Shown here one piece after another: positions 9,773 through 22,200 of a stretch of 64,000 nt of DNA. The notes under the pieces were generated by a model. That model did no database searches, was not told the DNA's origin, and worked only from the letters and a program-made list of their open reading frames with translations. The stretch lies in NCBI GenBank assembly GCA_963580285.1, contig OY757011.1, forward strand, positions 200,897,644 to 200,961,643, in the 5' to 3' direction. Source of the stretch: Lucinisca nassula. Lineage: Eukaryota > Mollusca > Bivalvia > Lucinida > Lucinidae. Position numbers and translations under genes: made by a program. Each line of letters opens with the position of its first letter. Position 1 is the first letter of the stretch.

Positions 9773-10473
9773 ATGGGGAGATATCAATGTCATAAGTGTT
9801 TTCGAGAGTTTGCAAGATCTGACAGTTTGAGAAGACATAGATCCAGTGGTGTTTGTAAAGAGGATAATACAGATATGTCAGAGGACTAAGAAAGTGTAGC
9901 GTCTTCAAGCCCACGCTATAATTTGGGGAAAGGAGAAGATATATTTGGAAATATGACTATACCAATGATTCTGAAGAATACACCAAAGAAGATGATAGTG
10001 ATGACGAAGTTGAGATACCCCAAAAGAAAAAAAGAAAATCTAAGTACAGACCGTGGGATCGAATGGTTATGAAAACCCAGGAAAGCTTACAAGGTACATT
10101 GAATGAGACCGTGGAAGAAGCTTTGGCAGAACATACTGATATCGACACAGAAGCTGCTGAAAATTTGGCATATGAGGAAATCAAACCAAGATATACACAA
10201 GGGCTTGTAAACTTCTACAGAACATTGGTTGGATATTCAGAAGCATTGAAGAAAGATCCAGTGCATAAGAAAATCATAAGCACAGCAAAACGACTGAGGG
10301 ACGAGAAAGATTACGATGCAGACGAATCCATGGACTGTGCCATCAAGAAACGCAGATTTCTCTTTGAGAAGACACTGAATGAATATAATTCACCTACCTA
10401 TGACGAGGAAGAAGAGACTGTGCCACAGACAAATCAAAAGACATTATTAAAACCAATTTCACAACTACGTTAA
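9773..10473 (+). pseudogene. zinc-finger plus helical protein of the virus-like remnant
   Basis: 9773-9889 encodes one zinc finger, YQCHKCFREFARSDSLRRH followed by SSGVC (C-x2-C ... H/C), then an acidic stretch. A frameshift follows. 10063-10473 continues with a helical, charged region (FNETVEEALAEH-like, AEEAYEE-like, KDPVHKKIISTAKRLRDE, DYDADESMDCAIKKRRF). The same two-part layout occurs, as I remember it, in proteins next to capsid-type genes of Polinton-like elements in invertebrates. The function is unknown; binding of element DNA is only a guess from the finger. Confidence 0.5.
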
Positions 10474-10619
10474 GGTTTCAAATTGTAAACGATAACAGAG
10501 GGACGGTCCTAATCCTCTGTTCATCGTAATCAAGTTAGTTAGCGGGGCAAATAAAATTAAAACTGTTCACCAATCTTTCTTGTCTTTTCGCCCCCTCTTC
10601 ATGACGAAGAGGGTAGTAG

Positions 10620-10910
10620 TATCTAAACTTGAGATTGCTAAAAATAACATCCACTGACGCTTCATAGTCAAACTAATGAAAAAATGGATCTTGAGATACA
10701 AGATCTATATCCAGAAGTTTGCTACTATCAAGCCTCAATATATTTGCCAAAACACTTGACGCTTGACAGTCAAGTTTCTATTGATAACGAAATATAAAGC
10801 CTTGAGATACAAGATTTTTATTTCTAATAGAAACTTGCTACTAGATAGCCTCAATATATAAGCATGACACTATGACGTCTTGAGATACAAGACCAACATA
10901 ATGTCATCTT
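10620..10910. repeat. degenerate tandem repeat with CTTGAGATACAAGA
   Basis: CTTGAGATACAAG occurs at 10689, 10801 and 10879, and GCTACT...AGCCTCAATATAT at about 10722 and 10831. There are about three diverged units with GACGCTT...AGTCAA between them. Confidence 0.6.
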
Positions 10911-10984
10911 GTGGTATCCCTGGACCTCTTGAAAGATTTCCATCAAAAGACTAAGTTCTTTCAACTTTTACCATGCCAAAATTG

Positions 10985-11405
10985 AAACTTTCAGGTACCT
11001 GGTACCCATAAATTTCAGGTACCCAGAATTTATGGGTACCAGGTTCTTGTACAAACTCGAGAGACTAAGTTATTTTCAAGATTAAGCCTTAAAACAATTT
11101 TACCTACAACTGTCGCAGTAATCCCTACAAACAAAATAATAATAATAAAAAAAACACCAGTACCCAGAGTGTCGCCCCGGGTACCCGGAGCTCAGTACCC
11201 CGATACTCGCCCTATACTACTTAGTACCCATACATTTCAGGTACCCAGAATTTATAGGTACCAAACTACAGGTCAAACAAAACACTAGCCTAGTCAAGCT
11301 TAGATCAAGGGGTGGCGGTATGGGTGCCAGATTATAGGTACCAAACAAATTATAGGTACTAGTACCTATAATCTGGTACCTATAATCTGGTACCCATAGT
11401 GCCCC
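10985..11405. repeat. GGTACC-rich inverted repeat cluster
   Basis: Many pieces of GGTACCCATAAATTTCAGGT and its complement form several overlapping hairpins (10990-11045, 11225-11270, 11320-11400). No coding potential is seen. Confidence 0.7.
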
Positions 11406-11619
11406 CTATACTACTAACGTCTCGAAAATGACCTAAATAGTGTTGACGACAAACTACTACTACTAATTCTGCTATTTATGATAATGATAATTTTATGACT
11501 AAAACAATAATAAAAATAATTATACTCAAACTACAACTCTTCTTACTAGCCTGCTCATGGAAAATGGCGCGAGTCCATGCATATAGACCTTATTCGAGAA
11601 TTGGTTTCGTTTGGTGACT

Positions 11620-11730
11620 GGACTTGAGATGTCATTACATCTCAATATAGGGTAAAAGTCCCACAGAATGGGAAGCAGCGTCTCGAAAATTAGGCTAAAT
11701 AGTGTTGTCCGGGACGTTAAATCTCATATC
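11620..11730 (+). repeat. SINE-M 3' fragment
   Basis: Contains TTGAGATGTCATTACATCTC, GGGTAAAAGTCCCACA and CCGGGACGTTAAATCTCA. A shorter fragment is at 11408-11445. Confidence 0.7.
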
Positions 11731-11834
11731 AGAAATCAATACTACACTTATTACAACTCCCACTACTTCTACTACTTTTGCTACTACAATACGGCCCCCG
11801 CCCATAGGGGATTGGTGTTGAAAAGGAGGATGCA

Positions 11835-12135
11835 AATTACATGTCATCACGTGAACAAGTCCGTGAAATAAACACCCCCTTATACCCCACTTTATATAGA
11901 GAAAACTGGGGTTTACGGGGGTATAAATTATTTTTCCTATTTTTGCTCCAAGAAATAGGTTGTGGGTACTCGTCAGAATCGCCTCAATGAGGCCTCAATG
12001 AGGCGGTTCTAACGAGCACCCACAACCTATGTTTGTAGTATAAATAAGGATAAAACATCAATTTTCATCAGAAAAATAGCCATTTTGGAGATGTGAAAAA
12101 TGCACTATGTCGCACGGGTGTGTTATCGTAATGAT
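11835..12135. repeat. hairpin MITE, variant B
   Basis: Left end CATCACGTGAACAAGTCCGT, right end near GTGTGTTATCGTAATG. Central hairpin 11955-12030: GGTTGTGGGTACTCG...CGAGCACCCACAACC. The mirrored sequence TATACCCC...GGGGTATA flanks it. It is related to 45825-46090. Confidence 0.7.
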
Positions 12136-12439
12136 AAATGAGACAAGTCTGTTGATTGCGCTAGTCGGTTTGTTCTATCCATAAGGCTGGGCCCATTGAT
12201 CAGCCATTCTCGAATTTAACTCTACTACACTGTTAAATTCAACACAATTTTCCACAAACATGATCAAACTGACAAGACAACTGGTCATGTTGAATATGAT
12301 ACTGCAAATTCAGTGTTCATTTCAGCACGGTCAAATAATTCTAGTTTATAAATTTATAATAAGATTTCAATGCCTTTTCCTCTCCAAAATAGTGCAATGC
12401 AATCACAATCGACTCATTTGATATGACACTTTGTGTCAT

Positions 12440-13510
12440 AGCTTTTCTTTTTCGAGTTTTGGAATAGGAAACAGTCACTAGGAGCTAAGTCCGTAGAATA
12501 GGCGGGGTGGGGTATTAGCTGGAACCCATTCCGCTCCACAGCATCCATTGCAATTTTGCAAGTGTGGACTCTTGCATTGTCCTATTGGAGCAGAATCCCT
12601 TTGGAGAGTTTTTCTCGGCGTTTTTCATTGATCGCAGTTCTCAGTTGGTCGAGCAAATTTGCATAACACGCACCTGTTATTGCACTTTCTTTGCTAGGAC
12701 GTCCAACATAATATCGCCTTGTAAGCCCAAAAATACAGTTGCCACCGTGTTGCCAGCGCAGGGTTGCGTTTTGAACTTCCCTGGCCTCGGAGATCCCCGC
12801 CTTACCCACTGGTGACTTTGAGTTTTATTCTCTGGATCATAATAATGGACCCAGGTCTCATCAACAGTTACCGGACGTGAAAGAAAATCATCTTCAATTG
12901 ACTAAACCGCTTCAACAATGCGATGCATACTGATGCTCTGGTTGCCATTTGCTCGTCGCTAAGGATGTAAAATTGTTGAAACGCTACTATATGGGCCCCG
13001 TCAAGCGATTTTGGTACTTATCGCCTATGCGAGCAGCGAAGGTTCAGGCGAGCCTGCGCATCCGCGCAGTCTCGCCAGAACATTCGCTGCTCGCTCATGC
13101 AAGCAGTGAATCAAGAGGAACCTTCAGACAGAAAGCCATATCCCTGGCCCCTCTGAATGGCTGGGCATGCGCAGTTAAAAATTGTCATGACGGAATGCTC
13201 GAAGACACAAATTCGTTTGGCGGGGCATGAAATGTGTAGTGCATTCGCTATTTCTTCGGCCGGAGAATACCAGATCCCGTACTTTGATACAAATTCCTTC
13301 ATGGATGGCATCTGGTGGCCGTCCAGACCTGGTTTGGTCTTCTACAGACATTTACGCGAACCAAGATTTAACTTATGCATACGATGGTGCAGAAGACCCA
13401 TAAACATTGGTCAACTCGCAATGTATTTCCTGGTCTGTTTTCCCTAGCAAATACAAGTACCGAATAATAGCAGGGTACTTAACTTTTGACGAAAAGCTTG
13501 TTGTTGCAAC
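12440..13510 (-). pseudogene. mariner transposase remnant
   Basis: Minus-strand pieces in several frames follow mariner order. N-terminal region at about 13500-13320 (YPAIIRYLYLLGKTDQEIH, then TRSGRPPDA); first Asp block DETWVHYYDPENKTQ at about 12865-12820; ITGACYANLLDQLRTAI at about 12690-12640; second Asp block DNARVHTC at about 12580-12557; third YSTDLAPSDCFLF at about 12510-12470. Stops (one right before DNARVH), frameshifts and a GC-rich hairpin insertion (13028-13095) have killed it. It is an old, unexpressed copy. Confidence 0.8.
13028..13095. repeat. GC-rich hairpin inside the mariner remnant
   Basis: GCGAGCAGCGAAGGTTCAGG pairs with the stretch ending AGAACATTCGCTGCTCGC. It is clearly more GC-rich than its surroundings and interrupts mariner coding similarity. 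Confidence 0.7.
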
Positions 13511-14188
13511 GCTAGCCATGTTCTTGTTTGACGTTCAATATCTTATGAGTGAATGACACCAGGATAAGGGATGAATTTTGCCCTCATGCCGAAAACATGT
13601 ATTGAAACTAGACAAGAACATCTTGGTAGCCTCGGTCATTTGGAAACGGGGTGGGCTGGTTTCTTATTGACTTGCCTGTGAAGCTTCATGAACATCTTGG
13701 TTTTCTTTCATGACAGTACGAATGCTATTTTTAAAAGATGAAAATCTGTGATACTTTTTGGTTTGGTCGACATGAGGCGGGCAAACCGGGTATAATGACC
13801 AGATTGTATCTGTTCCATGGAGGGGCACGTGACGCGATCAACCAATCAGCTTTAACGATGATGCAATACTATACTGCAATTACAGGAAACAGCCTGTCTG
13901 AATAGCGAAACAGACCGAAAAGCAAGCCTTTGAACTCCAACAATAAATATCTTAAGGGAAATGGATACACCTGGCAGGTGTGGCAGTTAGTCTACCATTT
14001 TTGGCTGCCAATTTTGATTGGAAGCCATTTAGATTGGATTGGTGATACCCCAGATTATTTCTAACCGTCTTATGACGTAACTAGGAAAGCCCTACAGATA
14101 AGACTGCTCTCCACATATTTACGCTCGGAATAAACAGGAATATGCAGCGCCCGTCGATGTCTATTTAAAAAGCGTTTCCAGATATGTA

Positions 14189-14355
14189 ATAGATATATCC
14201 ATTGTTTTTGTGAAATATTGGTAAATATTTGTACTGATTGATATCTGTACAGGATAATTTGACGAGCCCGCCAGGGCGAGTCTAATTATTCTGTACAGAT
14301 GTCAATCAGTACAAATAATTACCAATATTTCTCCAAAACAAATGGATATATCTGT
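14189..14355. mobile_element. foldback MITE, ~165 bp
   Basis: Left arm AGATATATCCATTGTTTTTG...TGTACTGATTGATATCTGTA; the right arm is its near-perfect complement, meeting at GACGAGCCCGCCAGGGCGAG. No coding capacity. Confidence 0.8.
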
Positions 14356-14786
14356 TTTAATCCACAGCTAAAATCAAAATCTATTAAAGCATAAATATTA
14401 ATATCTATTAAAGCATATTTGTTTAATTTACTGTTAATTTCAATTTCTTTTATTTGACCTGATTTACCCCGTCTGGAAAATGGATTGTCCTGTCTGAAAG
14501 GACACTGTCAGTTTCTCTGCTTCATTAATATTCAAATGGATTTGATTGGTCTAAATCAAAATGCTTCTTTCTGACCAAAGGCTGTTTGATCATGCTTTTT
14601 TAACCTGATGTTTATCACTGGGGCATTTTAATGTTGAACCTTCAAGTGAAAGGACTCACTTTGAACTCAGATGTGTGTTTTTGCTGCATGCAAATGATTC
14701 ATAAAATGTTTGGCACCAATTACAGAGGAACTGAAAACGGGAGTGTATTTTGTGATAATTCAGGGATATTTTTTCTCAGTAAAAAG

Positions 14787-15405
14787 GTATGTTGTGGGTA
14801 CTCATTAGAACCGCCTCATCCCGCAGAAATATGTTGTGGGAACTCGTTTGAATTGCCTCGATGAGGCAGTTCTAGCGAGTACCCACAATCTATGATTTTA
14901 TGGAGAATTGGAGAAACTTAATCAAAAGGAGCAGTCTGATCAGGGTCTGCACTGTTTGCCATTAAGTAAAAGCTATTTTAAATGTGGGTACTCATTCAAA
15001 TAACCTCGACGAGGCTATTATAATGAATACCCACAATGTTAATTTTGTCATGCAGAGCTAGAAGCCGCTTTCCATTTTAAGATCAGAAGGTGCAGTCAGA
15101 TCAGGGTCTGCACTGTTTGCCATTAAGTAAAAGCTATTTTAAATGTGGGTACTCATTCAAATAACCTCGGCGAGGCTATTTTAATGAATACCCACAATGT
15201 TAATTTTGTCATGCAGAGCTAGAGGCCCCTTCCCATTTTAAGATCAGAAGGAGCAGTTTGATCAGGGTCTGCACTGTTTGCATTAATTAAAAGCTATTCT
15301 AAATGTGGGTACTCTTTCAAATAACCTCAACGAGGCTATTTTACTGAATACCCACAAGGTTAATTTTGTCATGCAGAGCTAGAAGCCACTTCCCATTTTA
15401 ATTGC
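14787..15405. repeat. hairpin cluster with 161-bp triplication
   Basis: 14787-14893 holds one and a half copies of the GTGGGTACTCG hairpin. From 14928 a unit is present three times (starts 14928, 15089, 15250; 161 bp). Each unit has GCAGTCTGATCAGGGTCTGC, then the hairpin GTGGGTACTCATTC...GAATACCCAC, then TTTTGTCATGCAGAGCTAGA. Confidence 0.85.
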
Positions 15406-15409
15406 CATT

Positions 15410-16030
15410 CAAAACTATAAATGATAACAGTACATGATAACAGTACATGATATCAGTACATGGTAACAATACATTTATCAAAATTTATTAGTACTGCCAG
15501 CATCAAAGGAAAGTACTGGAAGCTGTGGATTAACTATTTATAAAGCGTTTCCAAGAAAAGCCAAAACGTTACAGTAGAAACAGACCTACTTTCACTTTCG
15601 TCCTTTTCACGTAATTAACCCATACATGCCATATAATAGGTGCCAAAAATATTCCACCTTTATAAGTCTGGAGTGGTCAATTTCTAAGCATAGGGATGCC
15701 ATTTTTTGTGGTAAGTTTTACAAAAATGTGTGTATGTTGAGCAAACAGTTAAGATCGTGATCAAATGCGGCGTCTGATCTGGGTCTTCAATATTTGCCAA
15801 TGTCTCAAAAAGGGCCGCTAGGCATATATGGGTTAATTCAATAATATAAGCGGTGTGTCAAGAGAAAGACAGTCTTAAACCATTGCAGAACTTGTCTCGA
15901 TCGTGCCTCGAGCTCAGGATATCCTACCAACATTGTCAATTTTACAAAACATGCCATTGTTAATCTCTGAAATCAAATTGCATGGCAAACGAGTAATTTA
16001 AAAGCTTAATATGGTGGTGAAAATTAAGAA
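15410..16030. other. no gene seen
   Basis: Contains short ATGATAACAGTAC tandem repeats (15421-15465), half of the GATCAGACGCC motif (15770-15800), and CATTGCAGAACTTGTCTCGA (15881), which recurs at 18158 with the following bases. The two are therefore copies of one dispersed repeat. Confidence 0.5.
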
Positions 16031-16193
16031 ATAATCTCCACGTACCGTGTGTTATCGTGATTAACACACGGTGTTGGAGGGCAGATTGCGAAATATTAAT
16101 TCACGACGGCGAAGCCGGAGTGAATTAATATTCGCATCTGCCCGACAACACCGTGTGTTAATCACGATAACACACCGGGTGCGTGGAAATTAT
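16031..16193. repeat. long nested palindrome
   Basis: CACCGTGTGTTAATCACGAT and its complement form outer arms that are themselves palindromic (CGTGTGTTATCGTGATTAAC). The inner arms AATATTAATTCAC...GTGAATTAATATT surround GACGGCGAAGCCGGA. Confidence 0.85.
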
Positions 16194-16540
16194 TTCGATT
16201 CTAACATGATGCTAAACTGAAATACAGTAGTAACAAAGCGTTATTTTGGGGGCTATTTTGCAGCGGATGTCGACAGAAGGAAATGTTTACATGCAACGTC
16301 ACGATGACGCCAAATTGCACGCACCACGTTGACCACGTGAATTATCGCATATTTGCAAACGCTGACGTTTCCACTGGGTTCAATGGGAAAAACGTTAACG
16401 TCATGTTAGAATAAACGTTTGTTGTGACTCGAAACTAACCCTTGGGATCATTATAAAACATCTATGTGCTAAAATCTCATGAACTAGCATTTTCAGTTCA
16501 TTACGAAAACACGCCTTTTCCAATATATAGAGGATATTTA

Positions 16541-16800
16541 CTTTTTTGAGGTGGATACCAAAAATATGTCATCGAGTGTGTTGAAAACATCATAATTTTC
16601 ACGAGTGCGAAGCACGAGTGAAAATTCGGATGTTTTCAACACACGAGATGAAATACTTTTGGTATCCGCCGAAAAAAAGTTAATGTTCTTTTTATTTTAT
16701 AATTTATTAGGACACTTACGGTAATTGATCGATCTGAGACGGTGACGTCACGATTTTGATCTGGCTACATGACGTCACAACTGTCAGTTTCAAAGCATAA
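16541..16800. repeat. palindrome family P, copy 1
   Basis: Arms GTGTGTTGAAAACATC and its complement with loop TTTTCACGAGTGCGAAGCAC, then GACGTCACAACTGTCAGTTT. A second copy at 41003-41575 is interrupted by a MITE. Confidence 0.8.
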
Positions 16801-17354
16801 ACAAATCGCCATATTGGATTCTGCTTTTTTAGTTCAAATAAAGCATTTCAAGGTATGTTACAGAATGCGTTGTGCTTATTTGAAGTCCATTTTATTATTG
16901 AAGGCTCTAAGAGACATGCAGCCACTGTATAATCGATTCCATGTGTAGCAGTCGTCGCGACCGGTTTTTCAAAAAAAAAAAAAAAAAAATCACGCTAATT
17001 TGAGCACAGATTTCCTCGTACAAACTCTTACTCAGCCATTCAGTGAACTGGTACGCCTTGTAGATCATTTGTAACAAAAAGAGCTAAGCCTAAATCTGTG
17101 AGGGAACATTTAAATTGTGCCCGAGATGTGTGTCGGCAAAAGGGAGATGTTCAAAATCACAGCGCTGCTGTTGTCAGGTTTTGCACCTGTTCATTCAATT
17201 TTATGCCACCCGTGAGTCGTTACCCTTCAAAATATGTTCTAATGGCATAAGGAATTATTATTCTTAGTAAATAAAAGGAAAAATAACCTTTTTTCGACCA
17301 GCCAGAACGTAAACAAAAATGTAGTTCCGGCACGCAACAGTGAAATGCTATTAA

Positions 17355-17411
17355 TGGTATCAATCACATGTGAAATGATACGATATCATTTCACTTGTGA
17401 TTGATATCATT
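17355..17411. repeat. short hairpin
   Basis: GGTATCAATCACATGTGAAA and the complementary TTTCACTTGTGATTGATATC meet at TGATACGATATCA. Confidence 0.7.
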
Positions 17412-17756
17412 TTTATTTGTTAAACCTCGATAACCCGGTTCTAACAACAACCCATAGCTACTACCCATTGTCTAGGGGTCGAAATTAGGCAGGCGTGTTT
17501 TCGTGATGTGAAAAAGTTTTTTCTAGTCCAAATATAGATTGTCGCTGCTCGGTGTTCTGAACCCCCTAAAAAGGAAAATAATGTAACCTTGTACACCCAA
17601 CTTTCTCTATATTAAGTTTGTTTTATAGGGTTGTTCAGTACATATGGGGTAGCCTCAATGTTCTTCTAGTGTCCGGTTACCTTAAAAAAATGATCATCGT
17701 TGTTCCGTAGGCTTACACGGATGTGTTGTTGTAATGCGTTTCTTTTCTTAAGGATT

Positions 17757-17820
17757 TGTCAAAAAAAAAAAAAAAAAAAGAAAGAAAGAAAGAAAAAAGA
17801 AAGAAAGAAAGAAAAGAAAA
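17757..17820. repeat. poly(A)/(GAAA)n microsatellite
   Basis: An A run followed by GAAA repeats. The flanking 17820-18850 shows no gene I can support. Confidence 0.9.
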
Positions 17821-19130
17821 TGGCAAAATATTACAAAAGTCAATTCTGTCACTTGAGTCACACTTCTCTCGGAGTCTCAAACTTTTCAAGGTCACTCAGA
17901 ATTTCCAGAACGAGTTTACGAAGAGAGTTTGACAGTTGAAATCAGTAAACATGTTCTAGAAAGGGTTATCCTCTATCTAGCTCTGATAACTTATTGTATA
18001 AATATTTTCCAAGTTGTATTTCACGAAGTAAATAAATCAAGGGTGCTTGTTGTTGGGTGGTCTGTATGAAAGTGTGAGTCATTTTTTTCTTCATTTATTT
18101 AGGAAAATTATAACCGTTCCTTTATAAGCGGCGGGTGAAGAGAAATAGAGTTTTAAACCATTGCAGAACTTGTCTCGATCATGCGTCGAAATCAGGTAAA
18201 AAGAGACCTCATATCCCACCAACATGGTCAATTTTACAAAACATGCCATTGTTCATCTCCGAAATCAAATTGCGTGTCAAAGAAGTAATTTAAAAGCTTA
18301 ACATGGTTCTGTCTTTTCTAAAAAAGTTTCCACCAGCATAAAACTTGTGCGAGTGAGCAGCTCGCCACATTCAGTCTTCGCTGTTCATAAATGCCGTTTT
18401 TTTTAACCATTACAGTTAGCTGCGCACCGATGTTGCGGTTTCGCTCCTCGCCGGGTCCGTGAATATGTTTCAACGTACATTGTCCTCCTTTCAATGGTTT
18501 AAAACGGACAGCTAGCACTGAAACAGTTTCCGTAAAAGTCTAACCAGGAAAATCGTGCTTATTTAGAGCGACAACGTCAAGACGTGGCATCGGCTTCATG
18601 GGCATGAAATGGGTCTTTTTCTTAAGGGCGACCAGCTCTCGGATATGTAGAAGAGAAGGTGCGTTTTAGTTGGCTACGCACATGCATTTGACAAAATGTA
18701 TGATTATAAGGGAGGTCATACAGAGGAAATGATTAACTTTTTGGGCCCTAAACCTGGAAAATCGAGTGAAAAAGAATGTGAAATACATCATTTTATTTAT
18801 TGTTTTTACCAGTTGATAACTTTGCTTGAAAATAAATTTGTAAAACAGCACAAATGATTGCTTGCAGGTAAACGTCGACCAAATGCGGACGCCGATGCTT
18901 ACACCGACGACGGACGCCGGGGGTATGGCAATAGCGCTCCCCCTTACTTTCGAAAGTCGTGTGCAAAATGGCGGATTTTCAACTTTACAAACTGGGGAAG
19001 CCTTCCTTTTAAAAGGAAACTTTATTACCGTATTTCGAAACACACCTATACAAATACATTGTCATTTTTGGCCAAAGAAAAAGAAATTTTAAAAAGAAAA
19101 ATTGGAATATTTGCCTTTTTTGCCCAAAAC

Positions 19131-19195
19131 ATAGATTGCGGGGAGTCGACAGAAACGCCTCGACGAGGCGATTCTATCGAGTACCCACAATCTAG
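19131..19195. repeat. GTGGGTACTCG-type hairpin copy
   Basis: ATAGATTGCGGGGAGTCGAC with arms AGAAACGCCTCGACGAGGCG...GTACCCACAATCTA. It belongs to the hairpin family listed in the findings. Confidence 0.75.
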
Positions 19196-19261
19196 TGTCT
19201 CAGAGCATGAATACGGAAATGAATGTATACCCCTGCAAACCCTTGCTTTACTATATGGAAG

Positions 19262-22200
19262 TGAAGATTATATTTTCTTGACCTTTGGGATCATTGATTC
19301 CATTGTGGAATTTTGAAAATATCTGAGGGTCACTGATGAGGCCTAATTGGCCGAAACTAGCTAGTCTGGTCCAGAAAACATATTTTTATGCCCCCGGAAT
19401 CTAAGAGATTCGGGGGCATATAGTTTTTGGTCTGTCTGTCTGTTTGTCTGGTTGTCTGTCTACAAAAACCTTAACATTGGGCATAACTTTTGAATGGTAA
19501 TAGATAGAGCTTTCATATTTCACATGTGTATACCTTATCACAAGACCTTTCCAGTGGTACCATAATTTTTGATCTCGTGACCTTGAACTTGACCTTTGAC
19601 CTATTTTTTACACAATTTTTCCGTTTGTCTGTCTACAAAAACCTTAACATTGGGCATAACTTTTGAATGGTAATAGATAGAGCTTTCATATTTCACATGT
19701 GTATACCTTATCACAAGACCTTTCCAGTGGTACCATAATTTTTGATCTCGTGACCTTGAACTTGACCTTTGACCTATTTTTTACAAAATTTTTAAAACAT
19801 TAACATTGGCCATAACTTTCGATTGGTAAGTGAATGGGCTTTCATATTTCACATGTGCATTCCTTATCACAAGACCTTTCTAGTGGTACCATAATTTTTG
19901 ACCTTGTGACCTTGACCGTGATGTTTGACCTACTTTTTCAAAAATTTAACATTGGCCATAACTTTCGATTGGTAAGTGGTGAGGCTTTCATATTTCACAT
20001 GTGCTCTCCTTGTCACAAGACCTTTCTAGTCGTACCATAATTTTTGGCCTCGTGACCTTGACATTTGACCTACTTTTATAAACTTTAACATTGGCCATAA
20101 CTTTCGATTGGTAAGTAGTAGGGCTTTCATATTTCACACGTGCACTCCTTGTCACAAGACCTTTCTAGTGGTACCATAATTTTTGTCCATTCAGACACCC
20201 CCCCCCCTCAAGGTCAAGGTCACAGTGGCTATTTTTAGAAAAACTTTGTCATCGCTATAGCGCTTACATTTCTTCACCGATTTCAATATAACTTCACACA
20301 AATGTTCCTTATAAAAATATCTTGAGCGAATTCGACTTTCAAGGTCATGGCCTCAAGGTCAAGGTCACTGTGGCTATTTTTAGAAAAACTTTGTCATCGC
20401 TCTAGCGCTTACATTTCTTCACCGATTTCAATATAACTTCACACAAATGTTCCTTATGACAATATCTCTAACGAGTTCCACTTTCAAGGTCAAGGTCACT
20501 GTGGCTATTTTTAGAAAAACTTTGTTATCACTCTAGCGCTTACATTGCTTCACCGATTTCAATATAACTTCACACAAATGTTACTTATGACAATATCCTG
20601 GCGATTTGGACTTTCAAGGTAAAGGTCACTGTGGCTATTTTTAGAAAAACTTTTTCATCGCTCTAGCGACTACATTTCTTCACTGATTTCAATATAACTT
20701 CACACAAATGTTCCTTATGACAATACCTCAAACGAGTTCCACTTTCAAGGTCAAGGTCACTGTGGCTATTTTTAGAAAAACTTTGTTATTGCTCTAGCGC
20801 TTACATTTTTTCACCAATTTCAATATAACTTCACACAAATGTTCCTTATGACAATATCTCTAGCGAGTCCCACTTTCAAGGTCAAGGTCACTGTGGCTAT
20901 TTTTAGAAAAACTTTGTCATAGCTCTAGCGCCTACATTTCTTCACCGATTTCAATATAACTTCACACAAATGTGCATTATGACAATATCTCAAGCGATTT
21001 CGACTTTCAAGGTCATGGTCACTGTGGCTATTTTTAGAAAAACTTTGTCATCGCTCTAGCGACTACATTTCTTCACATATTTCAATAGAACTTCACACAA
21101 ATGTTCCTTATGACAATATCTCTAGCGAGTTTGACTTTCAAGGTCAAGGTCACTGTGGCTATTTTTAGAAAAACTTTGTCATCGCTCTAGCGCTTACATT
21201 TCTTCACCGATTTCAATATAACTTCACACAAATGTTCCTTATGACAATATCTCAAGCGATTTCGACTTTCAAGGTCAAGGTCACTGTGGATATTTTTAGA
21301 AAAAACTTTGTCATCGCTCTAGCGACTACATTTCTTCACTGATTTCAATATAACTTCACACAAATGTTCCTTATGACAATACCTCGAGCGAATTCGACTT
21401 TCAAGGTCAAGGTCACTGTGGCCATTTTTAGAAAAACTTTGTCATTGCTCTAGCGCTTACATTTTTTCACCAATTTCAATATAATTTCACATAAATGTTC
21501 CTTATGACAATATCTCGAGCGATTTTGACTTTCAAGATCAAGGTCACTGTGGCTATTTTTAGAAAAACTTTGCCATCGCTCTAGCACCTACATTTATTGA
21601 TGGATTTTAATAGAACTTCACACAAATGTTTCTTATGATGACATCTCGAGTTGCTTTGACTTTCAAGGTCATGACTTCAAGGTCAAGGTCACTGTGGCTA
21701 TTTTTAGAAAAAACTTTGTCATCGCTCTACCGCTTACATTTATTAACAGATTTTAATATAACTTCACACAAAAGATGCTTATGATAATATCTTGAGCAAG
21801 ATCTACTTTCGCGGTCAACGCCACTATGGCTATTTTTAGAGAAACATTGTCATCACTCTAGTTTTACCTCGTTACCTTGATGTTTGACCTTTTTTTTTAA
21901 TTTAACATTGGCCATAACTTTCAATTGGTAAGTGAAAGGGCTTTCATATTTCACATGTGCATACTATGTCACAAGACCTTTTCATCAATCCCATAATTTT
22001 TTACCTTGTAACCTTGACCTACTTTTTTAAGACTTGAACATTGGCCATACCTTTTGATTGCTTAGTGATACTGCTTTCATATTTAACATGCGCTGTCCGG
22101 GGGCATCAGTGTTTCACAAACACATCTTGTTCAGTTCTGTGGTGTAATCCTTGCTTCCAAAGGATAGCCCTTTTATAGAAAATATTTAACTTCTCTTCAA

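Noticed and set aside
13111..13447. Overlapping frames on both strands taken as separate genes
   Set aside because: They are shadows of the decayed mariner transposase N-terminal region.
18318..18518. Minus-strand 66-codon frame with protein-like composition
   Set aside because: No recognisable motif, splice sites or neighbours; too weak to report as a gene.
18858..19316. 152-codon plus-strand frame
   Set aside because: It runs through a dispersed repeat (shared with 55.87 kb) and a hairpin MITE; no conserved protein features.
20200..21860. Regular ~131-bp repeats considered as a CRISPR array
   Set aside because: The repeats are contiguous and diverged, without short constant repeats and unique spacers; the genome is eukaryotic.
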